NCBI GenBank assembly: GCA_951804985.1
Contig: OX638132.1
Coordinates: 7,545,529 to 7,609,528, forward strand
Direction: 5' to 3'
Source of the DNA: Dryomyza anilis
Taxonomy: Eukaryota; Arthropoda; Insecta; Diptera; Dryomyzidae
Length of the DNA: 64,000 nucleotides
Under the pieces are notes generated by a model that saw nothing but the letters and a program-made list of their open reading frames with translations, was not told the origin of the DNA and made no database searches. A program made the translations under genes and the position numbers. The stretch's first letter is position 1, and every line of letters begins with the position of its first letter. Below are positions 11,531 through 24,409 of this stretch, in pieces.

Positions 11531-14470
11531 ATGGAGCGTCGTAGAAGGGTCAAATTTTGCAGTTTTTATCCCACATTAAATCTGATTACTTGGTATACAA
11601 ATCATAGGGATCGCCTTAGTACGAGTCGAGATATCACATCTTGAACTTCAAATGGCTGTAGAATCTAAACGGAGCGTCGTAGAGGGGTCAAACTTTACAC
11701 TTTTTATCTTAACTTCAAAAGCCTGTAGAATCTAAACGGAGCGTCGTAGAAGGGTCAAACTTTGCAGTTCTTATCCCACATTAAATCTGATTACTTGGTG
11801 TACAAATCATAGGAATCGACTTAGTACGAGTCGAGATATCACATCTTGAACTTCAAATGGCTGTAGAATCTAAACGGAGCGTCGTAGAGGGGTCAAACTT
11901 TACACTTTTTATCTTAACTTCAAAAGGCTGTAGAATCTAAACGGAGCGTCGTAGAAGGGTCAAACTTTGCAGTTCTTATCCCACATTAAATCTGATTACT
12001 TGGTATGCAAATCATAGAGATAGACTTAGTAGGAGTCGAGATATCACATCTTGACCTTCAAATGGCTGTAGAATCTAAACGGAGCGTCGTAGAGGGCTCA
12101 AACTTTACTCTTTTTATCTTAACTTCAAAAGGCTGTAGAATCTAAACCGAGCGTCGTACAAGGGTCAAACTTTGCTGTTTTTATCCCACAATAAATCTGA
12201 TTACTTAGTATACAAATCATAGGGATCGACTTAGTACGAGTCGAGATATCACATCTTGAACTTCAAATGGCTGTAGAATCTAAACGGAGCGTCGTAGAGG
12301 TGTCAAACTTTACACTTTTTATCTTAACTTCAAAAGGCTGTAGAATCTAAACGGAGCTCTGCAGAAGGGTCAAACTTTGCAGTTTTTATCCCACATTAAA
12401 ACTGATTACTTGGTATACAAATCAGAGGCATCGACTTAGTACGAGTCGAGATATCACATCTTGAACTTCAAATGGCTGTAGAATCTAAACGGAGCGTCGT
12501 ACAGGGGTCAAACTTTACACTTTTTATCTTAACTTCAAAAGGCTGTAGAATCTAAACGGAGCGTCGTAGAAGGGTCAAACTTTGCAGTTTTTATCCCACA
12601 TTATATCTGATTACTAGGTATGCAAATCATAGAGATAGACTTAGTACGAGTCGAGATATCACATCTTGAACTTCAAATGGCTGTAGAATCTAAACGGAGC
12701 GTCGTACAGGGGTCAAACTTTACACTTTTTATCTTAACTTCAAAAGCCTGTAGAATCTAAACGGAGCGTAGAAGGGTCAAACTTTGCAGTTCTTATCCCA
12801 CATTAAATCTGATTACTTGGTGTACAAATCATAGAGATAGACTATAGTATACAAATAGTATACAAATCAATGGGATCGACTTAGTGCGAGTCGAGATATC
12901 ACATTTTGAACTTCAAATAGCTGTAGAATCTAAACGGAGCGTCGTAGAGGGGTCAAACTTTACACTTTTTATCTTAACTTCAAAAGGCTGTAGAATCTAA
13001 ATGGAGCGTCGTAGAAGGGTCAAACTTTGCAGTTTTTATCCCACATTAAATCTGATTACTTGGTATACAAATCATAGGGATCGCCTTAGTACGAGTCGAG
13101 ATATCACGTCTTGAACTTCAAATGGCTGTAGAATCTAAACGGAGCGTCGTAGAGGGGTCAAACTTTACACTTTTTATCTTAACTTCAAAAGCCTGTAGAA
13201 TCTAAACGGAGCGTCGTAGAAGGGTCAAACTTTGCAGTTCTTATCCCACATTAAATCTGATTACTTGGTGTACAAATCATAGGAATCGACTTAGTACGAG
13301 TCGAGATATCACATCTTGAACTTCAAATGGCTGTAGAATCTAAACGGAGCGTCGTAGAGGGGTCAAACTTTACACTTTTTATCTTAACTTCAAAAGGCTG
13401 TAGAATCTAAACGGAGCGTCGTAGAAGGGTCAAACTTTGCAGTTTTTATCCCACATTAAATCTGATTACTTGGTATGCAAATCATAGAGATAGACTTAGT
13501 AGGAGTCGAGATATCACATCTTGACCTTCAAATGGCTGTAGAATCTAAACGGAGCGTCGTAGAGGGGTCAAACTTTACTCTTTTTATCTTAACTTCAAAA
13601 GGCTGTAGAATCTAAACCGAGCGTCGTACAAGGGTCAAACTTTGCTGTTTTTATCCCACAATAAATCTGATTACTTAGTATACAAATCATAGGGATCGAC
13701 TTAGTACGAGTCGAGATATCACATCTTGAACTTCAAATGGCTGTAGAATCTAAACGGAGCGTCGTAGAGGTGTCAAACTTTACACTTTTTATCTTAACTT
13801 CAAAAGGCTGTAGAATCTAAACGGAGCTCTGCAGAAGGGTCAAACTTTGCAGTTTTTATCCCACATTAAAACTGATTACTTGGTATACAAATCAGAGGCA
13901 TCGACTTAGTACGAGTCGAGATATCACATCTTGAACTTCAAATGGCTGTAGAATCTAAACGGAGCGTCGTACAGGGGTCAAACTTTACACTTTTTATCTT
14001 AACTTCAAAAGGCTGTAGAATCTAAACGGAGCGTCGTAGAAGGGTCAAACTTTGCAGTTTTTATCCCACATTATATCTGATTACTAGGTATGCAAATCAT
14101 AGAGATAGACTTAGTACGAGTCGAGATATCACATCTTGAACTTCAAATGGCTGTAGAATCTAAACGGAGCGTCGTACAGGGGTCAAACTTTACACTTTTT
14201 ATCTTAACTTCAAAAGCCTGTAGAATCTAAACGGAGCGTAGAAGGGTCAAACTTTGCAGTTCTTATCCCACATTAAATCTGATTACTTGGTGTACAAATC
14301 ATAGAGATAGACTATAGTATACAAATAGTATACAAATCAATGGGATCGACTTAGTGCGAGTCGAGATATCACATTTTGAACTTCAAATAGCTGTAGAATC
14401 TAAACGGAGCGTCGTAGAGGGGTCAAACTTTACACTTTTTATCTTAACTTCAAAAGGCTGTAGAATCTAA
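11531..14470. repeat. two tandem copies of a 1470-bp, 7-unit higher-order repeat
   Basis: Private variants repeat at 1470 bp: ATGGAGCGTC at 11531, 13001 and 14471; the 240-bp unit with an inserted ACTATAGTATACAAATAGTA at 12841 and 14311; and GCTCTGCAG at 12356 and 13826. 1470 equals six 205-bp units plus one 240-bp unit. A third partial copy continues to about 15230. The copies look almost identical, so this amplification is recent compared with monomer divergence. Confidence 0.9.
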
Positions 14471-17400
14471 ATGGAGCGTCGTAGAAGGGTCAAACTTTGC
14501 AGTTTTTATCCCACATTAAATCTGATTACTTGGTATACAAATCATAGGGATCGCCTTAGTACGAGTCGAGATATCACGTCTTGAACTTCAAATGGCTGTA
14601 GAATCTAAACGGAGCGTCGTAGAGGGGTCAAACTTTACACTTTTTATCTTAACTTCAAAAGCCTGTAGAATCTAAACGGAGCGTCGTAGAAGGGTCAAAC
14701 TTTGCAGTTCTTATCCCACATTAAATCTGATTACTTGGTGTACAAATCATAGGAATCGACTTAGTACGAGTCGAGATATCACATCTTGAACTTCAAATGG
14801 CTGTAGAATCTAAACGGAGCGTCGTAGAGGGGTCAAACTTTACACTTTTTATCTTAACTTCAAAAGGCTGTAGAATCTAAACGGAGCGTCGTAGAAGGGT
14901 CAAACTTTGCAGTTTTTATCCCACATTAAATCTGATTACTTGGTATGCAAATCATAGAGATAGACTTAGTAGGAGTCGCGATATCACATCTTGACCTTCA
15001 AATGGCTGTAGAATCTAAACAGAGCGTCGTAGAGGGGTCAAACTTTACTCTTTTTATCTAAACTTCAAAAGGCTGTAGAATCTAAACCGAGCGTCGTACA
15101 AGGGTCAAACTTTGCTGTTTTTATCCCACAATAAATCTGATTACTTAGTATACAAATCATAGGGATCGACTTAGTACGAGTCGAGATATCACATCTTGAA
15201 CTTCAAATGGCTGTAGAATCTAAACGGAGCGTCGTACAGGGGTCAAACTTTACACTTTTTATCTTAACTTCAAAGGGCTGTAGAATCTAAACGGAGCGTA
15301 GAAGGGTCAAACTTTGCAGTTCTTATCCCACATTAAATCTGATTACTTGGTGTACAAATCATAGAGATAGACTTAGTACGAGTCGAGATATCACATCTTG
15401 AACTTCAAATGGCTGTAGAATCTAAACGGAGCGTCGTAGAGGGGTCAAAATTTACTCTTTTTATCTTAACTTCAAAAGGCTGTAGAATCTAAACCGAGCG
15501 TCGTACAAGGGTCAAACTTTGCTGTTTTTATCCCACAATAAATCTGATTACTTAGTATACAAATCATAGGGATCGACTTAGTACGAGTCGAGATATCACA
15601 TCTTGAACTTCAAATGGCTGTAGAATCTAAACGAAGCGTCGTAGAGGTGTCAAACTTTACGCTTTTTATCTTAACTTCAAAAGACTGTTGAATCTAAACG
15701 GAGCTCTGCAGAAGGGCCAAACTTTGCAGTTTTTATCCCACATTAAATCTGATTACTTGGTATACAAATCAGAGGCATCGACTTAGTACGAGTCGAGATA
15801 TCACGTCTTGAACTTCAAATGGCTGTAGAATCTAAACGGAGCGTCGTACAGGGGTCAAACTTTACACTTTTTATCTTAACTTCAAAAGCCTGTAGAATCT
15901 AAACGGAGCGTCGTAGAAGGGTCAAACTTTGCAGTTCTTATCCCACATTAAATCTGATTACTTGGTGTACAAATCATAGGAATCGACTTAGTACGAGTCG
16001 AGATATCACATCTTGAACTTCAAATGGCTGTAGAATCTAAACGGAGCGTCGTAGAGGGGTCAAACTTTACACTTTTTATCTTAACTTCAAAAGGCTGTAG
16101 AATCTAAACGGAGCGCTGTAGAAGGGTCAAACTTTGCAGTTTTTATCCCACATTAAATCTGATTACTTGGTATACAAATCATAGGGATCGCCTTAGTACG
16201 AGTCGAGATATCACGACTTGAACTTCAAATGGCTGTAGAATCTAAACGGAGCGTCGTAGAGCGGTCAAACTTTACACTTTTTATCTTAACTTCAAAAGCC
16301 TGTAGAATCTAAACGGAGCGCCGTAGAAGGGTCAAACTTTGCAGTTTTACTCCCACATTAAATCTGATTACTTGGTATACAAATCATAGGGATCGACTTA
16401 GTACGAGTCGAGATATCACATCTTGAACTTCAAATGGCTGTAGAATCTAAACGGAGCGTCGTAGAGAGTTAAACTTTACACTTTTTATCTTAACTTCAAA
16501 AGGTTGTAGAATCTAAACGGAGCTCTGCAGAAGGGTCAAACTTTGCAGTTTTTATCCCACATTAAATCTGATTACTAGGTATGCAAATCATAGAGATAGA
16601 CTTAGTACGAGTCGAGATATCACATCTTGAACTTCAAATGGCTGTAGAATCTAAACGGAGCATCGTAGAGGGGTCAAACTTTACACTTTTTATCTTAACT
16701 TCAAAAGGCTGTAGAATCTAAACGGAGCGTCGTAGAAGGGTCAAACTTTGCAGTTTTTATCCCACATTATATCTGATTACTTGGTATACAAATCAATGGG
16801 ATCGACTTAGTGCGAGTCGAGATATCACATTTTGAACTTCAAATAGCTGTAGAATCTAAACGGAGCGTCGTAGAGGGGTCAAACTTTACACTTTTTATCT
16901 TAACTTTAAAAGGCTGTAGAATCTAAACGGAGCGTCGTAGAGAGGTCAAACTTTAGACCTTTTTATCTTAAATTCAAAAGGCTGTAGAATCTACACGGAG
17001 CGTCGTATAGGGGTCAAACTTTACACTTTTTATCTTAACTTCAAAAGCCTGTAGAATCTAAACGGAGCGTCGTAGAGCGGTCAAACTTTACACTTTTTAT
17101 CTTAACTTCAAAAGGCTGTAGAATCTAATCGGAGCGTCGTAGAAGGGTCAAACTTTGCAGTTCTTATCCCACATTAAATCTGATTACTTGGTATACAAAT
17201 CATAGGGATCGCCTTAGTACGAGTCGAGATATCACGTCTTGAACTTCAAATGGCTGTAGAATCTAAACGGAGCGTCGTAGAGGGGTCAAACTTTACACTT
17301 TTTATCTTAACTTCAAAAGGCTGTAGAATCTAAACGGAGCGTCGTAGAAGGGTCAAACTTTGCAGTTCTTATCCCACATTAAATCTGATTACTTGGTGTA

Positions 17401-20398
17401 CAAATCATAGGAATCGACTTAGTACGAGTCGAGATATCACATCTTGAACTGCAAATGGCTGTAGAATCTAAACGGATTGTCGTAGAGGGGTCAAACTTTA
17501 CACTTTTTATCTTAACTTCAAAAGGCTGTAGAATCTAAATGGAGCGTCGTAGAAGGGTCAAACTTTGCAGTTTTTATCCCACATTAAATCTGATTACTTG
17601 GTATGCAAATCATAGAGATAGACTTAGTAGGAGTCGAGATATCACATCTTGACCTTCAAATGGCTGTAGAATCTAAACGGAGCGTCGTAGAGGGGTCAAA
17701 ATTTACTCTTTTTATCTTAACTTCAAAAGGCTGTAGAATCTAAACCGAGCGTCGTACAAGGGTCAAACTTTGCTGTTTTTATCCCACAATAAATCTGATT
17801 ACTTAGTATACAAATCATAGGGATCGACTTAGTACGAGTCGAGATATCACATCTTGAACTTCAAATGGCTGTAGAATCTAAACGAAGCGTCGTAGAGGTG
17901 TCAAACTTTACGCTTTTTATCTTAACTTCAAAAGACTGTTGAATCTAAACGGAGCTCTGCAGAAGGGACAAACTTTGCAGTTTTTATCCCACATTAAATC
18001 TGATTACTTGGTATACAAATCAGAGGCATCGACTTAGTACGAGTCGAGATATCACATCTTGAACTTCAAATGGCTGTAGAATCTAAACGAAGCGTCGTAG
18101 AGGTGTCAAACTTTACGCTTTTTATCTTAACTTCAAAAGACTGTTGAATCTAAACGGAGCTCTGCAGAAGGGACAAACTTTGCAGTTTTTATCCCACATT
18201 AAATCTGATTACTTGGTATACAAATCAGAGGCATCGACTTAGTACGAGTCGAGATATCACATCTTGAACTTCAAATGGCTGTAGAATCTAAACGGAGCGT
18301 CGTACAGGGGTCAAACTTTACACTTTTTATCTTAACTTCAAAAGCCTGTAGAATCTAAACGGAGCGCCGTAGAAGGGTCAAACTTTGCAGTTTTACTCCC
18401 ACATTAAATCTGATTACTTGGTATACAAATCATAGGGATCGACTTAGTACGAGTCGAGATATCACATCTTGAACTTCAAATGGCTGTAGAATCTAAACGG
18501 AGCGTCGTAGAGAGTTAAACTTTACACTTTTTATCTTAACTTCAAAAGGTTGTAGAATCTAAACGGAGCGTCGCAGAAGGGTCAAACTTTGCAGTTTTTA
18601 TCCCACATTAAATCTGATTACTAGGTATGCAAATCATAGAGATAGACTTAGTACGAGTCGAGATATCACATCTTGAACTTCAAATGGCTGTAGAATCTAA
18701 ACGGAGCATCGTAGAGGGGTCAAACTTTACACTTTTTATCTTAACTTCAAAAGCCTGTAGAATCTAAACGGAGCGTCGTAGAGCGGTCAAACTTTACACT
18801 TTTTATCTTAACTTCAAAAGGCTGTAGAATCTAATCGGAGCGTCGTAGAAGGGTCAAACTTTGCAGTTCTTATCCCACATTAAATCTGATTACTTGGTAT
18901 ACAAATCATAGGGATCGCCTTAGTACGAGTCGAGATATCACGTCTTGAACTTCAAATGGCTGTAGAATCTAAACGGAGCGTCGTAGAGGGGTCAAACTTT
19001 ACACTTTTTATCTTAACTTCAAAAGCCTAAACGGAGCGTCGTAGAAGGGTCAAACTTTGCAGTTCTTATCCCACATTAAATCTGATTACTTGGTGTACGA
19101 CATAGGAATCGACTTAGTACGAGTCGAGATATCACATCTTGAACTTCAAATAGCTGTAGAATCTAAACGGAGCGTCGTAGAGGGGTCAAACTTTACACTT
19201 TTTATCTTAACTTCAAAAGGCTGTAGAATCTAAACGGAGCGTCGTAGAAGGGTCAAACTTTGCAGTTCTTATCCCACATTAAATCTGATTACTTGGTGTA
19301 CAAATCATAGGAATCGACTTAGTACGAGTCGAGATATCACATCTTGAACTTCAAATGGCTATAGAATCTAAACGGAGCGTCGTAGAGGTGTCAAACTTTA
19401 CACTTTTTATCTTAACTTCAAAAGGCTGTAGAATCTAAACGGAGCGCTGTAGAAGGGTCAAACTTTGCAGTTTTTATCCCACATTAAATCTGATTACTTG
19501 GTATACAAATCAGAGGCATCGACTTAGTACGAGTCGAGATATCACATCTTGAACTTCAAAAGGCTGTAGAATCTAAACGGAGCGTCGTAGAAGGGTCAAA
19601 CTTTGCAGTTTTTATCCCACATTAAATCTGATTACTTGGTATGCAAATCATAGAGATAGACTTAGTACGAGTCGAGATATCACATCTTGAACTTCAAAAG
19701 GCTGTAGAATCTAAACGGAGCGCCGTAGAAGGGTCAAACTTTGCAGTTTTACTCCCACATTAAATCTGATTACTTGGTATACAAATCATAGGGATCGACT
19801 TAGTAGGAGTCGAGATATCACATCTTGAACTTCAAATGGCTGTAGAATCTAAACGGAGCGTCGTAGAGGGGTCAAACTTTACACTTTTTATCTTAACTTC
19901 AAAAGGCTGTAGAATCTAAACGGAGCGTCGTTGAAGGGTCAAACTTTGCAGTTTTTATCCCACATTATATCTGATTACTTGGTATACAAATCAATTGGAT
20001 CGACTTAGTGCGAGTCGAGATATCACATCTTGAACTTCAAATAGCTGTAGAATCTAAACGGAGCATCGTAGAGGGGTCAAACTTTACACTTTTTATCTTA
20101 ACTTCAAAAGGCTGTAGAATCTAAACGGAGCGTCGTAGAAGGGTCAAACTTTGCAGTTTTTATCCCACATTAAATCTGATTACTTGGTATGCAAATCATA
20201 GAGATAGACTTAGTAGGAGTCGAGATATCACATCTTGACCTTCAAATGGCTGTAGAATCTAAACGGAGCGTCGTAGAGGGGTCAAACTTTGCACCTTTTT
20301 ATTTTAACTTCAAAAGGCTGTAGAATCTAAACGGATAAAAATCATAGGGATCGACTTAGTAGGGTCGTAATATCAAATCTTGAACTTCAAATAGCTAT

Positions 20399-23044
20399 TG
20401 TAAGTAGGCTTTATATCCAATTTCTTCGTAATTGTCATCAGGTTGCCTTACGTGGTTTTAAAATTGAGTTTACCCAAGGCGACCCTGATCACGATCATTT
20501 CAGGAGGCCTTTGGTATATCAAATAAATAGTTGTACTTATAAATAAATATTACAAAACATTTTTCTAATGTATGCATGTCGAGCAATTATTATAAATGAA
20601 ATAATAAACAAAAACTACTTGAGAACTGAGAGACATTGAAAAAGTGCACGAAAACTAAATATTTTGATTGGAATTTAGTTTAATGAACAGTATATACAAT
20701 ATTCATATATTTTGCAGTTTTTCGGTTATTCATCAAATTGATAATAAATTCATAACTCATCGATATTTGGTAAAGATCAATATTATTTTTTAATACAATG
20801 AATCATGGTTTGAAGAATGATATTCTTAAATATGAAGAGGATTTCTTTTTCTAGGTAGTGATGCCTTATCGTTTTATGATCAGGGACAGTTGAATGTATG
20901 AGGGGGAATCCATAGAAAAAGAAATCCTGTGGAGTAGTGTAATAAATAATAATATGTATTTCTCTAATCACCCTACGGCGCGTCATGTTAGATCTCAGCT
21001 ATGCATTCTTTCCCAACGGACGGTTCATCATTAATAAATCACGTAAGCATTAAAAAGTGAAAGTTTTCACTGCAGCAGTAGCAGTAGCAGCAACAACAAC
21101 AACAAGAAAAACTAAAGGTGCAACATGCTGCCTCAAAAATAAAAATGCATTTGCGATAATATTTCACACACAGACAGACATTGCCATAGTCAACAACCCC
21201 CTCGCATCCGATGTTTTTAATGTGCTCAATGGACATTCATAGTTGCATCAATACAACAACTACAACTGCAAGTCAAATGCAATGCGACAAAATGCAATTT
21301 CATTAGACGGCGACATGGACCCCACTCCATTGGCTAGTGATGAGCAAATGCATTGGCGGAGATTATGCAATGCGCTGCTCACTGAGTATAGATGGTGGAG
21401 AATAGCCCTCCCCTTCTCCACCTCCTCCTTAGCGTCGACAACTACATCATCATCGGCAACATCAACATCTGCTTAAAGTGAAGACTGACTTGGGTTGCGT
21501 ATTGCTTCCTCATAGAAACAAGTTTTCCAACCACACTAACTATGTTGACGACGTTGTCGTTGAAGACGCGCAACTTATTCCTGGGACGCGTATCTTCAAA
21601 AACAAAGCTAAATGCAAATTCTGTTCACGTGAAATTCACAGGAGATGATGAAGTAAAATAGTAATAATGATGATGATGATGATGAGAAAATTATTTACGA
21701 ATTTAAACAACTTTTTCTGTATTTTACCGGCATGGCTGGGAAACTTCGCAACAGCGCACAGTGAGATAGCTTTCAAATTTACACACAGAATAGAGATTCG
21801 TTGCGCCAACCAACTCTTTGTCCAACTCATTTGGTTCTCTCAACCGTTTAGTGTTACTTATTGTCAAAACTGAAAGAGTTGTAGTTTAAACTACAACCAA
21901 ATCCGAACGGTTTTAGAATAATTTGGAGTGTGCTAAATTTCCAAACAAATTTATAGAAAATTCGTGTTAGTCGAATGAAGTTGGTTGTTCCTACTAACAT
22001 TTTCGTTCTTCCAGCCTCATACCAAAAGAGGATTTTTTTTGTCCAAACGCAAACATAATTTTATTTCAATTTTATTTTATTTTCTGTTTGAAACATAAAT
22101 ATGGTTCTGATTCTTCCGCCAAGTAAAATTAACTTTTTGTTTATTTTATTCGATTGAAAACTTATTTTCTATTGAAAAATAGAATTCTTGAATAGCAAAA
22201 ACTAAATTCAATTTGATTTCGATTTCGTTGAAAAGCTAAAACATGCCATATGTAATTGGTACATATACATTATACATAATTAACTCAAACACTTTTATCT
22301 AGAAACATTTTCGTTTGACCTCTGGAAATCCACTGAGTATTTGTTAGAATTTGTCCAACCGGATTCAAATTTTATCCCACTGTGCGGCGATGAGAAACAC
22401 AAAAATTATAAAAAAAAGAAACAAACGGCAAAAGTGAATTCGGCAAATAATTGTATGTGGAAACAAAAAGAAAATTCGCGAACACAGTGCTATCAAAAGT
22501 GACAACATACATACAAACTTTTAAACTGTTTGAACAAAAAAAATATATATTAACAACAAAAATAAATAAAAATATAAACTGGTAAATATTGATTAAACAG
22601 TTGCTGCAGCTACGATGTTCGTAGTGATGCTGAATACACTTTGACTTCAAAAGCAATAACTAGCATGCATCAACCAATTCAGCAGCGTTTGGCGCAATCG
22701 TGTGAATTGAATTTACGACGGAAAACTAATGTCCGTTATGGAAATACCAGCTCATCGTTGTCTTCTTCGCGTCAACGTTCCATTCACCCACCACTATGTA
22801 AACCGTACTTCAATAGACTGCAAATAACAAAAAAAATTAAATATTTTTAATACTGAAATTACAACTAGCCAAAATGCCCATTATTGTATCTGCACGATGT
22901 TGGAATTTCAGTGTTTCCTTTACTAGGAAATGACTAGGGGAATTCGAAATGAAAACGAGATTCGTGAATACAAAATAATATATATCGTACTACATGTAGG
23001 ACATTGAGTTGATATTCCCAATTGTATTATTTTTAAATATTTAT
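20399..23044. other. gene-free DNA right of the satellite, low-confidence exon-like patches
   Basis: The stretch 21050-21480 is unusually rich in CAG/CAA words and moderate in GC. 22370-22640 resembles a fly 5' leader (AAAAGTGAA-type, A-rich). It is followed at 22641-22796 by an open frame ending near a GTAAAC donor. None of these carries a recognised domain and no matching downstream exon was found, so I annotate no gene. A perfect 20-bp palindrome, GTTGTAGTTTAAACTACAAC, lies at 21878-21897. A TACACACAGAATAGAGATT element end lies at 21780. Confidence 0.4.
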
Positions 23045-23256
23045 TACACACAGTAAAAAGCTATCTTTGAATGAGGTTGGAAGAACGAAATGATAGTTGT
23101 AACAAACAACATAATTCGGGTAAAAAGAAATTTTTACAGATTAGTAAATGAAACTGCCATATTCAGTTAGCACTTGAAACGACAAATTGTTAGAACCGTA
23201 TACAATGAGAGAACCGTATACAATGATTGGAACAGCAAATATCTATTCTGTGTGTA
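23045..23256. mobile_element. short MITE-like element with TACACACAG ends
   Basis: About 212 bp, starting TACACACAGTAAAAAGCTA and ending with the reverse complement of TACACACAGAATAGATATT. A lone left end of the same kind is at 21780. TA at both ends would fit a TA-target element, but the terminal repeat is short and the superfamily is uncertain. Confidence 0.45.
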
Positions 23257-23535
23257 GTTATCAAATTTAAAAAAGACGACGTCAATATATAATACGAGGC
23301 AAGATTTCCTGTTACATATCGTCACTGTCATGCCAAAGGACGAATGTGCATTTTTAAAAATGTTGGGAAATAAAATTTTAAAGTTTGAAGTGCTTTAAAT
23401 ATTAGTAAAATTTATGTTTTTCCAATATTTTGGTTTATTTATCAATTATTATAACGTATAAAAAATATCTTTGGATTTGGACAACTTACTGAATTATAAA
23501 TATGGATTATATCCTGAATTTGAAAATTTTAAAAT

Positions 23536-23826
23536 CTTGTCATTCCAAAAGGGCGAATCTTTTCATTTTTTGCTATAACTCTTTATTGGTGCAATATACA
23601 ATAGTGATGTTAAGGCATTAATTGTTTGATTTAAAAACACCTATTGATTGGCATCATGATTTAAAAATAATTTTCCAAACATTTTTTTTTCAAATGATAA
23701 AAATTCATACAAATATTTTAAAATAATGATGATGATCGATTGATGCCTTAAAAACAAACAATTAATGCCTTAACACCAAGGAAAAGATTCTACCTTTTGG
23801 CATGACAACATTTTCAATTTTTCGAA
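23536..23826. repeat. inverted-repeat (foldback-like) element
   Basis: Left arm words GTCATTCCAAAAGG, GAATCTTTTC and GTTAAGGCATTAATTGTTTG recur in reverse complement on the right as CAAACAATTAATGCCTTAAC, GAAAAGATTC and CCTTTTGGCATGAC. The central loop is about 45 nt. A further GTCATGCCAAAGG at about 23329 suggests the element may once have been longer. Confidence 0.7.
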
Positions 23827-24318
23827 TTTGCCCTATTGGGCAACTATGCACTTGAGGAAAAACTACATTAAAAAATGTAAAAAACGCAAATATCAAAAAT
23901 TCATGATACTGACGATGTATTCTGTGTACTTCAGAAGTAATACTGAAATGAAAAGGTTTTTCTAGAGAATTGGCTTTATTAGGAAAAAATAAAGACGCGG
24001 TCGGTTTTTTTTTTTTTGATCCGATAACCCTACCGATCTTGGGATTTGTAATTATGTTAAATATTTGAAAAATTTAAATAATTTACTGGTTGCGGTGAAA
24101 AATGTATAGGGAAATGATAACGAGGAAACACCGCTGGCAAAAAAATTCCAAAAAATAGAGCGGTTTTTTTTTATTTTTTTTTCTAGGTCACATAACAGTT
24201 GATATATAACATTTATAGGGGAATGGACCGGAGACAAAAAAAAAATCAAAAAACACCGATATTTCTATTAATACGATTTAAATTCAATTTCTTATACAAA
24301 AACGAGTTGGGAAAGTTA

Positions 24319-24402
24319 GGTCACATGGTTAAGTTCGGTCACATGGTTAAGTTCGGTCACATGGTTAAGTTCGGTCACATGGTTAAGTTCGGTCACATGG
24401 GG
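24319..24402. repeat. 18-bp minisatellite, about 4.5 copies
   Basis: GGTCACATGGTTAAGTTC is repeated at exact 18-bp spacing immediately upstream of the hairpin start of the mini-me-like element. A single related GATCACATGGG sits at the equivalent place upstream of the second element (about 57506), so the array probably expanded inside this family. The open frame across it (GHMVKF repeats) is incidental. Confidence 0.85.
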
Positions 24403-24409
24403 CGGATTT

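Larger units (their letters stand above)
9061..20398. repeat. 205-bp satellite array, about 55 units
   Basis: The landmark TCGAGATATC recurs at 9781, 9986, 10191 and 10396, that is every 205 bp, and the array continues to about 20398 with only small indels. Each unit consists of two related 67-bp halves, both starting AACTTCAAA and carrying GGCTGTAGAATCTAAACGGA, followed by a 71-bp segment ending in the dyad TCGACT-7 nt-AGTCGA next to GATATC. Left-edge units (9061-9500) and the right edge are the most diverged, while the centre is homogeneous, as expected from unequal exchange. No reading frame of 60 codons exists in it. Function unknown; no centromeric or other role can be claimed from sequence alone. 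Confidence 0.97.

Noticed and set aside
9061..20398. A CRISPR array or rRNA-type repeat
   Set aside because: Units are 205 bp and contiguous, with no repeat/spacer alternation, no rRNA-like sequence and an otherwise eukaryotic context.
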